Shown here: in pieces, positions 24,463-33,793 of the stretch
Numbering within the stretch: position 1 is the first letter of the stretch
Layout: every line of letters starts with the position of its first letter
NCBI RefSeq assembly: GCF_014287955.1
Contig: NZ_JACOPD010000008.1
Span: 1 to 64,000, forward strand
Length of the DNA: 64,000 nucleotides
Source of the DNA: Lachnospira hominis (ex Liu et al. 2021)
GTDB taxonomy: Bacteria; Bacillota; Clostridia; Lachnospirales; Lachnospiraceae
Direction of reading: 5' to 3'
The notes under the pieces: model-generated
What the model was told of the DNA's origin: nothing
Databases searched by the model: none
What the model saw: the letters and a program-made list of their open reading frames with translations, nothing else
Program-made: the position numbers and the translations under genes

Positions 24463-27400
24463 ATGAAACAGAAACTAAAGCGTTTTATGGCAGGATTTAT
24501 GGCTATGCTCACACTGGTTGGAACACTCTTTACGAATGGAACAACAGCATTTGCAGCCAGTCCGCAGGCAAATATTGCGTTCTGGAATGCGTCAGTCAAA
24601 AATTCCGGAGAAGTAAGTGAGCTGAAGCCCGGATATAATCATGGCAAGATTCTGTATTCAATTCTTGACGGAAATTCTGCATATTGTATGAATTTCGGAT
24701 TAAGAGCAGATGGCGGTCAGCTTATGAACAGCTACGATGATGCGAGCACATCAATGTCAGCACAGCAGAGAAAGCTTTTAAGTTACTGCCTTTATTATGG
24801 GTTTAACAGTACACAAAAGGCGGCACCAAGCAACAGTCAGTGCGATGAGTATATCGCAACTCAGGCAATGGTATGGGTTATTGTAGCAGATATCTTTGGA
24901 ACCGGAAGCGGTGATTCAGCAGCAAGAAAGCTCTGTAACACAGCACCAAGTCCTGATTCTTCATACAGCTATTATGAGAGACTTAGGGACAATATCAGCA
25001 GCTCCTACAATGCAACACTTCCAAGTTTTGCATCACGCAGAACCAGTGAGGCACCAACTTATGAGCTGAAGTGGAATGAGGGAAGTCAGAGATTTGAAGC
25101 AACATTATCTGACAGCAATGGTGTCTTATCAGACTTTGATTTTGGCATCAGCGGATATTCTGTTGATAAGAATGGCAACAGTATTACAATCTCTTCAACG
25201 AGTGTGAATACCACAGCTACAACAGGAACATTCACATCCAATGCTGGCAAGGTTGAGACAACATCAAGCTGTGTATTCTGGCTTACAGGAAAGAGCGGAT
25301 ATCAGGAGTTTATTTCTGAAAGACCGACAGCAGATCCTGTCAAATCCTATATCAAGGTCAAGACAGAGAACATCGGATATGGTGAGCTTACAAAGACAGA
25401 TGAGTCAAGCGGAGTGAAGCTTTCCGGTGCAGTCTATGGAATTTATTCTGACAGCGGATGCACAAACAGAGTACAGACCATGACAACAGATGGAAACGGA
25501 TATGCAAAGTCAGCTGCACTTGTCGCAGGCACTTATTATGTAAAAGAGATTACAGCACCAAAGGGCTATGTTCTTTCCGGTAAGGTTCATACTCTTACTG
25601 TAAGAGCGGGACAGACAACCGGAATCTCTGCAACAGATAAGGAGCAGCTTGGAGCAATCACAATCTACAAGGAAGGTGAAGTGCTCAGCTCATGGAATGG
25701 AAGTAACTTTATTTATGAGAAAAAGAAGCTTTCCGGAGCAGCATTCAAGGTAACTGCTGGAGCAGATATCTACAAGGCAGATGGTACTAAGGTTTACAAT
25801 GCTGGCGATGTAGTGGCAGAAAGCCTTACAACAGGAACTGACGGACAGGTGGTATTATCTGACCTTCATCTTGGAACTTATGTGGTTACAGAGATTAAGA
25901 GCATTGAGGGATATACAATCAATACCACACCTCAGACAGTAGCAGTTGAGTATAAGGACCAGACTGTGACAGTACAGTATGAATCAGCTACGATTGAGAA
26001 TACAAGACAGAAAGCGGATGTATCTGTCGTAAAGAAGGACTCTGACACAGAGAACCCTCTTGATGGCGGTAAGTACACACTTTATGCCGGAAATGACATC
26101 AAAAACTATGCCGGACAGGTTATTGTGACAAAGGGTACAGCTCTTGAAACAGTAACTACAGGTGAGGACGGAAAGGCGAGCTACAGCGTGGATCTGCCAA
26201 TCTCTAACGGATATTATATCCAAGAGACACAGGCACCATATGCGTATATCAGAAACAGTAAAGATGTTTACAGATTCAATTTCAATGTATTACCTGAAAC
26301 ACAGGCAAAGGCATCATTCAGTCACACATTTGTAAATGACAGAACGACAGCAAAGATTCATATCTACAAGGTAGACAAGGAATCAGGCAAGGCAGTAGCC
26401 CAGGGAGATGCAAGCCTTAAAGGTGCAGTTTATGGTCTTTATGCGAGAAACGATATCGTGCATCCGGACGGAGCAACAGGAGTTGTATTCAAAGCAGGAG
26501 ACCTTGTAGCAACACTTACAACAGATAAGAATGGCGAAGCAGAGGTCAATAACCTTTACCTTGGAAACTATTATGTGAAAGAAATCACTCCATCAGAGGG
26601 GTATCTCTTAGACGAAGAGGAGCACGATGTAGTATGCGACTATGAGGGAGACCTTGTAGCAGAGGTATCAAGAAGCACAACATCAGCAGAGCAGGTCATC
26701 AAGCAGCCATTCCAGCTTATCAAGGTATCTGACAATGGCGATGATACTGAAGCAGTCTTGTTGGCAGGTGCAGAGTTCACAGCATACTTAAAATCTTCTT
26801 TATCCGTAAAGGCAGATGGAAGTTATGACTTTGATAAGGCTACTCCTGTGGTAATCGGGGAAAACGGAGCAACAATAATCACATCCGATGACAAGGGACA
26901 TGCAGTTTCCATTGCAATTCCTTATGGAACTTATGTGGTAGTAGAGTCAAAGACTCCACATAACATGAAGACAATCAAGCCATTTGAGGTGAAAATCAGC
27001 GAGAACCATCCTGACAAGCCTCAGACATGGAGAGTATTCCTTGACAGGGAGTTTACTGCAAAGCTTCGTGTAATCAAGAAGGATTCCGATACAAAGCAGA
27101 CAGTACTTGTACCAAACGCAGAGTTTAAGATCTTCAATATTGATAAGAACGAATATGTAAAGCAGTACACAACTTATCCGTCAAAGGTAGAGCATACTTC
27201 ATTCTTTACAGATGAGGATGGAGATTTAATCTTACCGGAAGCACTTAAAATCGGTAACTACCGCATTGAAGAGGTCAAAGCACCATTCGGATATGTGGTA
27301 AACGATAACTATATCAACATTTCGGTTGATACAGACACAGCATTTGAGACTGATGGAGATACCAATGATGCCATCATCACAGTGGAATATTCCGATGCCC

Positions 27401-29841
27401 CGGCAGTAGGAGAACTTACTGTTGAAAAGAAGGGAGAGGTACTTGACGGATTTAAGGGCGGACTTTTTGCAAACTCTGAGGATAAGGAGTTTGTCTATAA
27501 AGAGGGCTCTCTTGCCGGAGCAGTATTCAAGGTGTATGCAGCGGAAGATATTTTCACAGCAGACAACCAGAAGGACGCAGATGGCAACCGTACAAAGTAT
27601 TACAGCAAGGGCGACCTTGTGGCAACTCTTACAACAGGAAAAGATGGAAAGGCAGTAGCCAAGAATCTTCCTCTTGGTCAGTACAGAGTTGTTGAAGTAA
27701 CTGCTCCTGACGGATATGTATTAAATCCGAATGAGCAGAAAGTGACATTCACATATGTGGATGATAAGACACCTGTTATCAAGGAGAGCCTTACTTTCTC
27801 AGATGACAGACAGAAGCTTGATATGTCTGTGACTAAGCTTGATGCAGAAGATAACACACCGATTGCAGGTGCAGTATTTGGTCTTTATGCAGACGAGGAT
27901 ATCAAGAATGTTGCTGGCAAGGTAATTATCGAGAAAGGCACACTTCTTGAGAAGGCAACATCTGATGAGAATGGAAAGATTGCTTTTGTTAAGGATTATC
28001 CATTTGCAAAATATGTTGCAAGGGAGCTTGTAAAGCCTGCCGGATATGTGACAAATGAGGAAGCAGTAAACTTTGATACAAAATATCAGGGACAGGATGT
28101 TAAGGCTGCTGTATATAACAGCGAGTATAAAAACACTCCAACAACCTTTGAGTTTACAAAGACAGATATCACAAGCGGTGCAGAGCTTACAGGTGCAACA
28201 CTTACTGTACTTGATAAGGATGGAAATGTGGTAGACACATGGACATCTGATGCTAAGGAAGCACATGTGATCAAGAGACTTGTCGTAGGAGAGACTTACA
28301 CTCTTCGTGAGGAATTTGCTCCTTACGGATATATCAAGGCAACAGATATACAGTTTACAGTAGAGGACACGGGCAAAGTGCAGCATGTAGAGATGAAGGA
28401 TGAAGTTCCGACTGGTTCTATCGTGATAAACAAGGATGGCGAGTTTGTAACAGATACCACTCTTATGAAGGGACACTGGTATGATTTCATTTTCAATTAC
28501 TTCAAGGACAGCCTTGCAGGAGTAACTTTTGATATATATGCAAAAGAGGATATCGTAAGTGCTGATGGACTTGACACTGTATATCATAAGGCAGGAGACA
28601 AGGTGGCAACCATTGTGACAAATGATAAGGGTATCGCAAGAATTGATGACCTTCCACTTGGCAGATATTATCTTGTTGAGACAAAGACCATTGATGGATT
28701 TGTATTAGATGATACACCGATTGAGGCAGACCTTTCCTATATCGACCAGAATACAAAGGTTGTTTTCGCAGGAATGGATGTGACAAATGAGCGTCAGAAA
28801 GTGCAGATTACTGTAACCAAGACGGATTCAGAGACTAAGGAAGCACTTGAAGGAGCAGTATTCGGTTTATTTGCGAAAGAAGATATCGTAAATAAAGATG
28901 GCAAGGTAATCGTAAAAGCTGATACACAGATTGAGAGAACAGTAACAGGTAAGGATGGAAAGGCTGCATTTACCTCTGACCTTCCGCTTGGACAGTATTA
29001 TGTCAAAGAGATTGAGGCACCAAAGGGATATGTGAAGTCTGATAAGATTTTTGATGTTGATGCTTCATATCAGGGAGATAAGGTAAAGGTTATCGAGTTT
29101 GACGCAGCATTTGAAAACGCACCGATCAAGGTAGAGATTTCAAAGACTGATATCACAGGCGAGAAAGAGTTGCCTGGAGCAAAGCTTTCTGTTATTGATG
29201 CTGATGGAAAGCTTGTTGAGAGCTGGATATCTGAAGCAGGAAAGACTCATATGATTGAAAGACTTCCTGTTGGCAAGTACACACTCAGAGAGGAATCTGC
29301 ACCGTATGGATATAAGGTAGCAAGTGATGTAACCTTTGAAGTAAAGGAGACAGCAGAAATCCAGAAGGTATCCATGAAGGATGAGCAGGTTGTCGGAAAG
29401 ATTGTCATTGAGAAAACTGACAAAGTAACCGGAAAGCTAATCGAGGGTGTTGTATTTGAAGTAAGAGATAAGGACGGAAAGGTGCTTGATATACTCACTA
29501 CTGACAAGAATGGTCATGCAGAGAGCAAGGAGCTCCCTATCTGTACTTACAACGAGGATGGAACTTTTAAGGAAGATATCCATTATACAGTAGTTGAGAC
29601 AAAAGCAGCTGACGGATATATCCTTGATGAAACAGCTCATGATGTAACTCTTCGATATGATGACAATGCACCGGATGTTGTTGTAGCAACTCTTAAGCTT
29701 GTCAATGTACCGACAGAGCCTAAGCTTCCACAGACAGGCGACAATGCAAATCCGCTTCTTTATCTTGGAATCGGTGCACTTGCACTTATTACAGGTGTTG
29801 GAGTAGGACTTCGTGGAAGAAAGAAAAAGAATAAACAGTAA
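24463..29841 (+). CDS. Giant LPxTG surface adhesin with thioester and Cna-B/SpaA domains
   Basis: This 1792-aa wall protein has a signal peptide (about 1-34, ending TTAFAA). A thioester-type adhesin domain carries C75 (NSAYCMNFG) and Q134 (ATQAMVW), the pair that forms the reactive bond. About 13 Cna-B/SpaA-like modules follow, each ending in a motif such as EITAPKGY, EVTAPDGY or REESAPYGY. Many contain Lys and Glu/Asn positions suited to isopeptide bonds. The C-terminus has LPQTG (1755-1759), a hydrophobic span and a basic tail. Sortase would attach it to the wall, and a sortase is encoded at 60083. It likely mediates contact with host matrix or mating partners. AAGGAGG precedes ATG 24463. 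Confidence 0.9.
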   Translation: MKQKLKRFMAGFMAMLTLVGTLFTNGTTAFAASPQANIAFWNASVKNSGEVSELKPGYNHGKILYSILDGNSAYCMNFGLRADGGQLMNSYDDASTSMSAQQRKLLSYCLYYGFNSTQKAAPSNSQCDEYIATQAMVWVIVADIFGTGSGDSAARKLCNTAPSPDSSYSYYERLRDNISSSYNATLPSFASRRTSEAPTYELKWNEGSQRFEATLSDSNGVLSDFDFGISGYSVDKNGNSITISSTSVNTTATTGTFTSNAGKVETTSSCVFWLTGKSGYQEFISERPTADPVKSYIKVKTENIGYGELTKTDESSGVKLSGAVYGIYSDSGCTNRVQTMTTDGNGYAKSAALVAGTYYVKEITAPKGYVLSGKVHTLTVRAGQTTGISATDKEQLGAITIYKEGEVLSSWNGSNFIYEKKKLSGAAFKVTAGADIYKADGTKVYNAGDVVAESLTTGTDGQVVLSDLHLGTYVVTEIKSIEGYTINTTPQTVAVEYKDQTVTVQYESATIENTRQKADVSVVKKDSDTENPLDGGKYTLYAGNDIKNYAGQVIVTKGTALETVTTGEDGKASYSVDLPISNGYYIQETQAPYAYIRNSKDVYRFNFNVLPETQAKASFSHTFVNDRTTAKIHIYKVDKESGKAVAQGDASLKGAVYGLYARNDIVHPDGATGVVFKAGDLVATLTTDKNGEAEVNNLYLGNYYVKEITPSEGYLLDEEEHDVVCDYEGDLVAEVSRSTTSAEQVIKQPFQLIKVSDNGDDTEAVLLAGAEFTAYLKSSLSVKADGSYDFDKATPVVIGENGATIITSDDKGHAVSIAIPYGTYVVVESKTPHNMKTIKPFEVKISENHPDKPQTWRVFLDREFTAKLRVIKKDSDTKQTVLVPNAEFKIFNIDKNEYVKQYTTYPSKVEHTSFFTDEDGDLILPEALKIGNYRIEEVKAPFGYVVNDNYINISVDTDTAFETDGDTNDAIITVEYSDAPAVGELTVEKKGEVLDGFKGGLFANSEDKEFVYKEGSLAGAVFKVYAAEDIFTADNQKDADGNRTKYYSKGDLVATLTTGKDGKAVAKNLPLGQYRVVEVTAPDGYVLNPNEQKVTFTYVDDKTPVIKESLTFSDDRQKLDMSVTKLDAEDNTPIAGAVFGLYADEDIKNVAGKVIIEKGTLLEKATSDENGKIAFVKDYPFAKYVARELVKPAGYVTNEEAVNFDTKYQGQDVKAAVYNSEYKNTPTTFEFTKTDITSGAELTGATLTVLDKDGNVVDTWTSDAKEAHVIKRLVVGETYTLREEFAPYGYIKATDIQFTVEDTGKVQHVEMKDEVPTGSIVINKDGEFVTDTTLMKGHWYDFIFNYFKDSLAGVTFDIYAKEDIVSADGLDTVYHKAGDKVATIVTNDKGIARIDDLPLGRYYLVETKTIDGFVLDDTPIEADLSYIDQNTKVVFAGMDVTNERQKVQITVTKTDSETKEALEGAVFGLFAKEDIVNKDGKVIVKADTQIERTVTGKDGKAAFTSDLPLGQYYVKEIEAPKGYVKSDKIFDVDASYQGDKVKVIEFDAAFENAPIKVEISKTDITGEKELPGAKLSVIDADGKLVESWISEAGKTHMIERLPVGKYTLREESAPYGYKVASDVTFEVKETAEIQKVSMKDEQVVGKIVIEKTDKVTGKLIEGVVFEVRDKDGKVLDILTTDKNGHAESKELPICTYNEDGTFKEDIHYTVVETKAADGYILDETAHDVTLRYDDNAPDVVVATLKLVNVPTEPKLPQTGDNANPLLYLGIGALALITGVGVGLRGRKKKNKQ

Positions 29842-29853
29842 CAATTAACCTTG

Positions 29854-29894
29854 CGGGGAATGTAAGCCAGTAACTTATGTTCCCAGCTTTTTTA
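29854..29894 (+). terminator. Terminator after the adhesin gene
   Basis: GGGAATGTAAG (29856-29866) pairs with CTTATGTTCCC (29874-29884), using T-G pairs, with a T run at 29888-29894. It is very similar in design to the hairpin at 24398-24436. Confidence 0.7.
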
Positions 29895-29914
29895 GATTAA
29901 GGAGGAACCGTAAT

Positions 29915-30910
29915 ATGATGAATTACGAGATTTTTAAGGAAGTAGTAAAAGAAAAGTTTATGGATTATATGCCTGATAAATTCAAAGGAATGGAGCTTGT
30001 GGCAGAGCCAGTGGAAAAGGTGAATGTGACTCTTGATGGCATCATCTTAAGAGAAGAAGGCAGGAACATTTCGCCTACGATTTATATCAATGACATGTAT
30101 AAGAAGTATCAGGACTGTGGTGATCTTGAGGAAACACTTATGGCTGCATGTGATTTTATGGAAAGGGCATATGAGCAGGCTCCGGTTGTTGATGTGGACA
30201 GCATTATGAAGGATGCTAACGAGAAGATTGTATTCCAGCTCATCAATACAGAGCAGAATAAAACATTTTTGGAACAGGTGCCTCACAGGGAGTTTCAGGA
30301 TCTTTCTATTGTGTATAAGGTAATAATCAGTGCCGATAAGGATGCGGTGCAGAGTTCAAAAATTACAAATGAATTTGCGAAAAGACTTGGAATGAGCGAG
30401 GAACAGCTCTTTAAGTGTGCAGCGGAAAACACAAGAAGACTCTTCCCACCTGTCGTTCGTAGCATGAATGACATTATGAGAGAAATGTTCGCAAGGGATG
30501 GGATGCCACAGGAGATCGCAGAGATGATGATAGCTGAGATTCCACCGGAGCAGACGATGTGGGTGATTTCCAATGAAAAGGGTATCAATGGTGCAGCGTC
30601 CATGCTTTATGAGAATGAGCTTCATGAGCTGGCAGAGAGTTTAGAGAGTGACCTTTATATTCTCCCTTCGAGCGTGCATGAGGTTATTGCAGTATCTTCA
30701 GATATGGGAAGCCCTGAGATGCTTGCACAGATGGTAGTCGAGGTAAATATGCAGGAGGTGTCTTTGGACGAGAGACTTTCCAATCAGGTATATCACTATG
30801 ATAAGGATTTAAGAAAACTCACCCTTGCAACTGATACACCAAACAAGAGACTTGATGGTATCGTTGCAGAACCTCCCCTTGTATATGACGCGAAGGAAAA
30901 GTCCAGATAG
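29915..30910 (+). CDS. DUF5688-family protein
   Basis: This 331-aa soluble protein starts NYEIFKEVVKEKFMDYMP and contains GIILREEGRNISPTIYINDMY, the pattern I associate with DUF5688 proteins of clostridial conjugative elements. No catalytic motif is evident and there is no signal or membrane segment. It is first in a group with a small acidic ORF, a JAB-like protein and a TOPRIM protein, all closely spaced with GGAGG sites. The function is unknown. Confidence 0.65.
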   Translation: MMNYEIFKEVVKEKFMDYMPDKFKGMELVAEPVEKVNVTLDGIILREEGRNISPTIYINDMYKKYQDCGDLEETLMAACDFMERAYEQAPVVDVDSIMKDANEKIVFQLINTEQNKTFLEQVPHREFQDLSIVYKVIISADKDAVQSSKITNEFAKRLGMSEEQLFKCAAENTRRLFPPVVRSMNDIMREMFARDGMPQEIAEMMIAEIPPEQTMWVISNEKGINGAASMLYENELHELAESLESDLYILPSSVHEVIAVSSDMGSPEMLAQMVVEVNMQEVSLDERLSNQVYHYDKDLRKLTLATDTPNKRLDGIVAEPPLVYDAKEKSR

Positions 30911-30919
30911 GAGGCAGCT

Positions 30920-31036
30920 ATGGAGCAGGAACTTACAATGGAAGAACTCATTGCTCTCATAAACAGCCAGAAAGGTGACTTTGTTATCCGTGTCGAGTCT
31001 GGAGAGGAGGCGGTGTCTGATGCCAAAGAAGAATGA
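30920..31036 (+). CDS. Small acidic ORF of 38 aa
   Basis: ATG 30920 follows AGGAGG and encodes MEQELTMEELIALINSQKGD, then an acidic tail. It overlaps the JAB-like gene start by 17 bp in another frame. The good binding site and tight packing argue that it is translated; coupling to the next gene is plausible. No homologue is recognised. Confidence 0.45.
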   Translation: MEQELTMEELIALINSQKGDFVIRVESGEEAVSDAKEE

Positions 31037-31559
31037 CTTCAAGCTTGATGTGGTTTCGGTAAGACTTGTAAAGGATGCTCCGATTTATTTGGAGCACACC
31101 TTTAATAATCCGGCGGATATAGCTGCTGTCATGGGAGACTGTATGTGCCAGTTTGACAGGGAAGTAGTGTGTGTGGTCAATCTAAGGTCAGATTTAAAAC
31201 CTATCAATGTGCATTTTGCAAGTGTTGGCTCTTTAAATGAGGCAATGGCACATCCGAGAGAACTGTTTAAATCAAGTATCTTAAGCAATGCCGCAAGCAT
31301 GATGTTAATCCATTGTCATCCATCCGGAAATGTATTCCCAAGCAAGGCAGACACGATGATGACAGACCGCATGAACAAGCTGTGTGAACTGATGGGAATA
31401 CCGCTCATTGACCATATCATAGTCGGTGGAGACAATCGTGAATTTTTCAGTTTCAGGGAAAAAGGCATGATTGATAATCCTAAGATTACCCTGAGCACAG
31501 ATTACCGGACACTTGATATCAAGTCACCGCTTGTAGCAGAGCAGGGAAAGGCAAGGTGA
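31020..31559 (+). CDS. RadC/JAB-domain protein
   Basis: This 179-aa protein has the JAB/MPN metalloprotease-fold motif HCHPSGNVFPSKAD (His-x-His...Ser...Asp), as in RadC-like proteins of mobile elements. VVCVVNLRSDLKPINVHFASVG upstream and PLIDHIIVGGDN downstream complete the domain. It lacks the N-terminal helix-hairpin-helix of chromosomal RadC. ATG 31020 follows GGAGAGGAGG. Such proteins are common next to conjugation or antirestriction genes; the substrate is unknown. Confidence 0.8.
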   Translation: MPKKNDFKLDVVSVRLVKDAPIYLEHTFNNPADIAAVMGDCMCQFDREVVCVVNLRSDLKPINVHFASVGSLNEAMAHPRELFKSSILSNAASMMLIHCHPSGNVFPSKADTMMTDRMNKLCELMGIPLIDHIIVGGDNREFFSFREKGMIDNPKITLSTDYRTLDIKSPLVAEQGKAR

Positions 31560-31563
31560 AAGC

Positions 31564-32541
31564 ATGGATGGAAGATTTACGGATGAAGAGCTTGCCATAG
31601 CAAAGAGTGTTGACCTGTGTGCAGTTGCTGAAAGCCTTGGGTATACAGTAAAGAGGATTGGCAAATACCACACTTTAAAGGAGATGGATTCCATCCGTAT
31701 CTATAACAGAAGCCATTGGTACAGATGGTCAAGGCAATTTGACAAAGGCAACAATGGCGGCTCACAGGTAGATTTCTTGCGGGTGTTTTGTGGAATGAGT
31801 GTAAAAGAGGCTGTGTTCTGGCTTTTAGATTTTGCAGGATATAGAAGGATCGAGAATCCTGTAAAGCAGCCACTTGTTCATCAGGTATCGCAGAAGCAGG
31901 CAGAGGAGAGAAAGCCATTTGTCCTACCGGAACCGGCGGGAGATAATTCCTATCTTATTTCATATCTGAATCAGGAGAGAGAAATCAGCAGGACTGTCAT
32001 AGATCTGTTTTTAAAAGATGGACTGATTTATGAGAGCAGGCATTACCACAATGTTGTTTTCAAAGGAAATGATAAAAATGGAGTGACAAGATTTGCAAGT
32101 ATGCGTGGAGTGTTTGATAAGCAGGGCAAGCCATTCAAGTGTGATGTCACAGGCAATGATAAGAACTATGGATTTAATGTGGTAAATGTTAACAGTACAG
32201 AGCTTGTAGTATTTGAGGCTGCAATCGACCTTATGAGTTATGTGGATATCTTCACGGATTATGAATCAAATAAGCTGGCACTTGGGATGCTTGCAGATGC
32301 ACCACTTGAAACATTTCTTCGGGAACATCCGCAGATAACTTCCATCCGGTTCTGCCTTGATGGAGATGAGCCGGGGAGAAAAGCAGCAGCTGAACTTATG
32401 AGAAAGTATTATGAGCTTGGATATGAGGTAGAAGACTGTCCGCCTCCAGCCGGATATAAGGATTACAACGAGTGGCTTGTGGCTGCAAAGCTTAATCTGA
32501 ACCAGATGAATCAGAGAGCAGATGAACCAGTCAGGGCATGA
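31564..32541 (+). CDS. DUF3991 and TOPRIM domain protein
   Basis: This 325-aa protein has an N-terminal primase-associated DUF3991-type region (RSHWYRWSRQFDKGNNGGSQVDFL) and a C-terminal TOPRIM domain: ELVVFEAAIDLMSY with the acidic Glu, and SIRFCLDGDEPGRKAA with the DxD. It is probably a primase-like or nicking enzyme used in transfer or replication of the element. It lacks a zinc finger. The gene is the last of its operon and is followed by the palindrome array. Confidence 0.75.
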   Translation: MDGRFTDEELAIAKSVDLCAVAESLGYTVKRIGKYHTLKEMDSIRIYNRSHWYRWSRQFDKGNNGGSQVDFLRVFCGMSVKEAVFWLLDFAGYRRIENPVKQPLVHQVSQKQAEERKPFVLPEPAGDNSYLISYLNQEREISRTVIDLFLKDGLIYESRHYHNVVFKGNDKNGVTRFASMRGVFDKQGKPFKCDVTGNDKNYGFNVVNVNSTELVVFEAAIDLMSYVDIFTDYESNKLALGMLADAPLETFLREHPQITSIRFCLDGDEPGRKAAAELMRKYYELGYEVEDCPPPAGYKDYNEWLVAAKLNLNQMNQRADEPVRA

Positions 32542-32560
32542 GAAACCGGATTTTGATGTG

Positions 32561-32773
32561 TGGGGGCAGAAAGCGCCCCCAAAACAGCAAAGTGGGGGCA
32601 GAAAGCGCCCCCAAAATGTCAAAGTGGGGGCGAAAAGCGCCCCCGCAATTCGGACACGACAAAATCCGGATGAAAGTCAGTATAAAAGTGGGGGCAGAAA
32701 GCGCCCCCAAAATAACAAAGTGGGGGCAGAAAGCGCCCCCAAAGTAGCAAAGTGGGGGCAAAAAGCGCCCCCA
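32561..32773. repeat. Six GC-rich palindromes in exact 32-bp register
   Basis: A 21-bp unit TGGGGGCAGAAAGCGCCCCCA (given as 7-bp arms TGGGGGC/GCCCCCA around AGAAAGC) starts at 32561, 32593, 32625, 32689, 32721 and 32753. Steps are 32, 32, 64, 32 and 32. The missing seventh place (32657) is occupied by an unrelated inverted repeat CGGA...TCCG (32651-32669). Small loop variants occur. Each unit is a strong stem in DNA or RNA. The linkers are AT-rich and variable. Confidence 0.9.
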
Positions 32774-32792
32774 CTTTCATAAACAGAGGGTT

Positions 32793-32855
32793 TTAGGGAG
32801 ATTTTCTCCCTAACTAGATGGCATTAGGACAGAGATGTCTCTAATGCGTATCTAG
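32793..32855. other. Nested hairpins, possible oriT
   Basis: TTAGGGAGA/TCTCCCTAA (32793-32813, 9-bp perfect stem, TTT loop) abuts a long imperfect palindrome from CTAGAT (32814) through GCATTAG and CTAATGC to ATCTAG (32855). It lies in the intergenic region before MobC and the relaxase, where oriT inverted repeats are expected. No T run follows, so a plain terminator is less likely. Confidence 0.5.
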
Positions 32856-32934
32856 CCGTAAACCTAAGAGATTCAGACAGGCGTGTGGGTGGAAGAGATA
32901 TACAAAACACGGATAAGGGAGGTGCAGGAAAGCA

Positions 32935-33456
32935 ATGGATAAAGAACTTACAATAATCGCAGAACCAGAGGAACTTATTGCCTGGGCAGACACATTTGAT
33001 ATCTTACTAAACCCTTCGATAGAAGATGCTGCAATTCTGCTTAACTATATGGAAGGACATGATTATGCCATTGGCATAGATTCAGATGGGAAGATGTACA
33101 GGCAGGATGTAGCTGAGGAGAATGGTGAAATTGAACCATACCCGATAGATGATGTTATAGATATTGTCTGTGAATGGAACTATGAACTGATACTTGATGC
33201 GGAAGCACACAGGAGTGATCCAAAGGATTTTAACGACTATAACGAGTATCAGAGCAAGTATGAAAGTCTGAAAGCAGATGAAAAGAGACTGGACAGATTG
33301 TTTGATAAAACCTGTTATGGTAAGGAACTTATAGAAGTTGCCACAGAGCTTGCAGACAGGGTTATTGCCCAGCTGGGTAATAAAGAACTGGAAAAAGTTG
33401 CTGTAACAGTAGCAGAAGGAGTAAGAGAATACAGTACGGGTAAGAGAGGAAGGTGA
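32935..33456 (+). CDS. Conserved hypothetical acidic protein
   Basis: This 173-aa, strongly acidic protein has no membrane segment (IIAEPEELIAWADTFDILLN, DVIDIVCEWNYELILDAEAH). Acidic proteins near relaxase genes can be DNA mimics such as ArdA, but I do not recognise an ArdA motif, so this stays unassigned. GGGAGG precedes it, and the MobC-like gene follows after 4 bp, so it belongs to the mobilization operon. Confidence 0.6.
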   Translation: MDKELTIIAEPEELIAWADTFDILLNPSIEDAAILLNYMEGHDYAIGIDSDGKMYRQDVAEENGEIEPYPIDDVIDIVCEWNYELILDAEAHRSDPKDFNDYNEYQSKYESLKADEKRLDRLFDKTCYGKELIEVATELADRVIAQLGNKELEKVAVTVAEGVREYSTGKRGR

Positions 33457-33460
33457 TTCT

Positions 33461-33793
33461 ATGGCGGATAAAGTTCATTGTATAAGGAAAACACTAAGAC
33501 TTATGCCACAGGAAGCGAAGGTACTTTCTGATAAGGCAAAGGCAAATGGAATGAATGAAGCCGAATATATCAGGCTTCTAATCAGTCAGAAACCAAATGA
33601 TTATCCGGAAGTAAGGAAACTTCTTAAAGAGCTTATCAATGAGATAAACCGAATCGGCATTAACATCAATCAGATTGTATTTAACAGCAATGCACAGCTG
33701 TATTCCAAGAAAGATAAGGAACAGCTTGTGGCATATATGAAAAAGCTGAATCAGTCTGTCAGCGAGGCGGTGGTAAAGATTGGCAATCAGTAA
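33461..33793 (+). CDS. mobC: MobC-type relaxosome protein
   Basis: This 110-aa protein has an N-terminal ribbon-helix-helix (CIRKTLRLMPQEAKVLSDKAKANGM) and the MobC signature LLKELINEINRIGININQI. It binds oriT and helps the relaxase melt the nick site. It overlaps the relaxase start by 14 bp in another frame, so the two are translationally coupled. The assignment is well supported by sequence and position. Confidence 0.85.
   Translation: MADKVHCIRKTLRLMPQEAKVLSDKAKANGMNEAEYIRLLISQKPNDYPEVRKLLKELINEINRIGININQIVFNSNAQLYSKKDKEQLVAYMKKLNQSVSEAVVKIGNQ

Noticed and set aside
27799..28587. 262-codon minus-strand frame inside the adhesin gene
   Set aside because: It is the reverse of repetitive Cna-B coding sequence, Cys/Ile/Leu-rich without a start site or family, and typical of antisense shadows.
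32561..32773. CRISPR-like regular array
   Set aside because: Units are GC palindromes of 21 bp with only 11-bp AT-rich spacers that are similar to each other, and no cas genes are nearby.
32522..32782. Coding repeats (several frames open across the palindromes)
   Set aside because: Open frames exist on both strands only because the 32-bp units lack stops; there is no binding site and no protein family.
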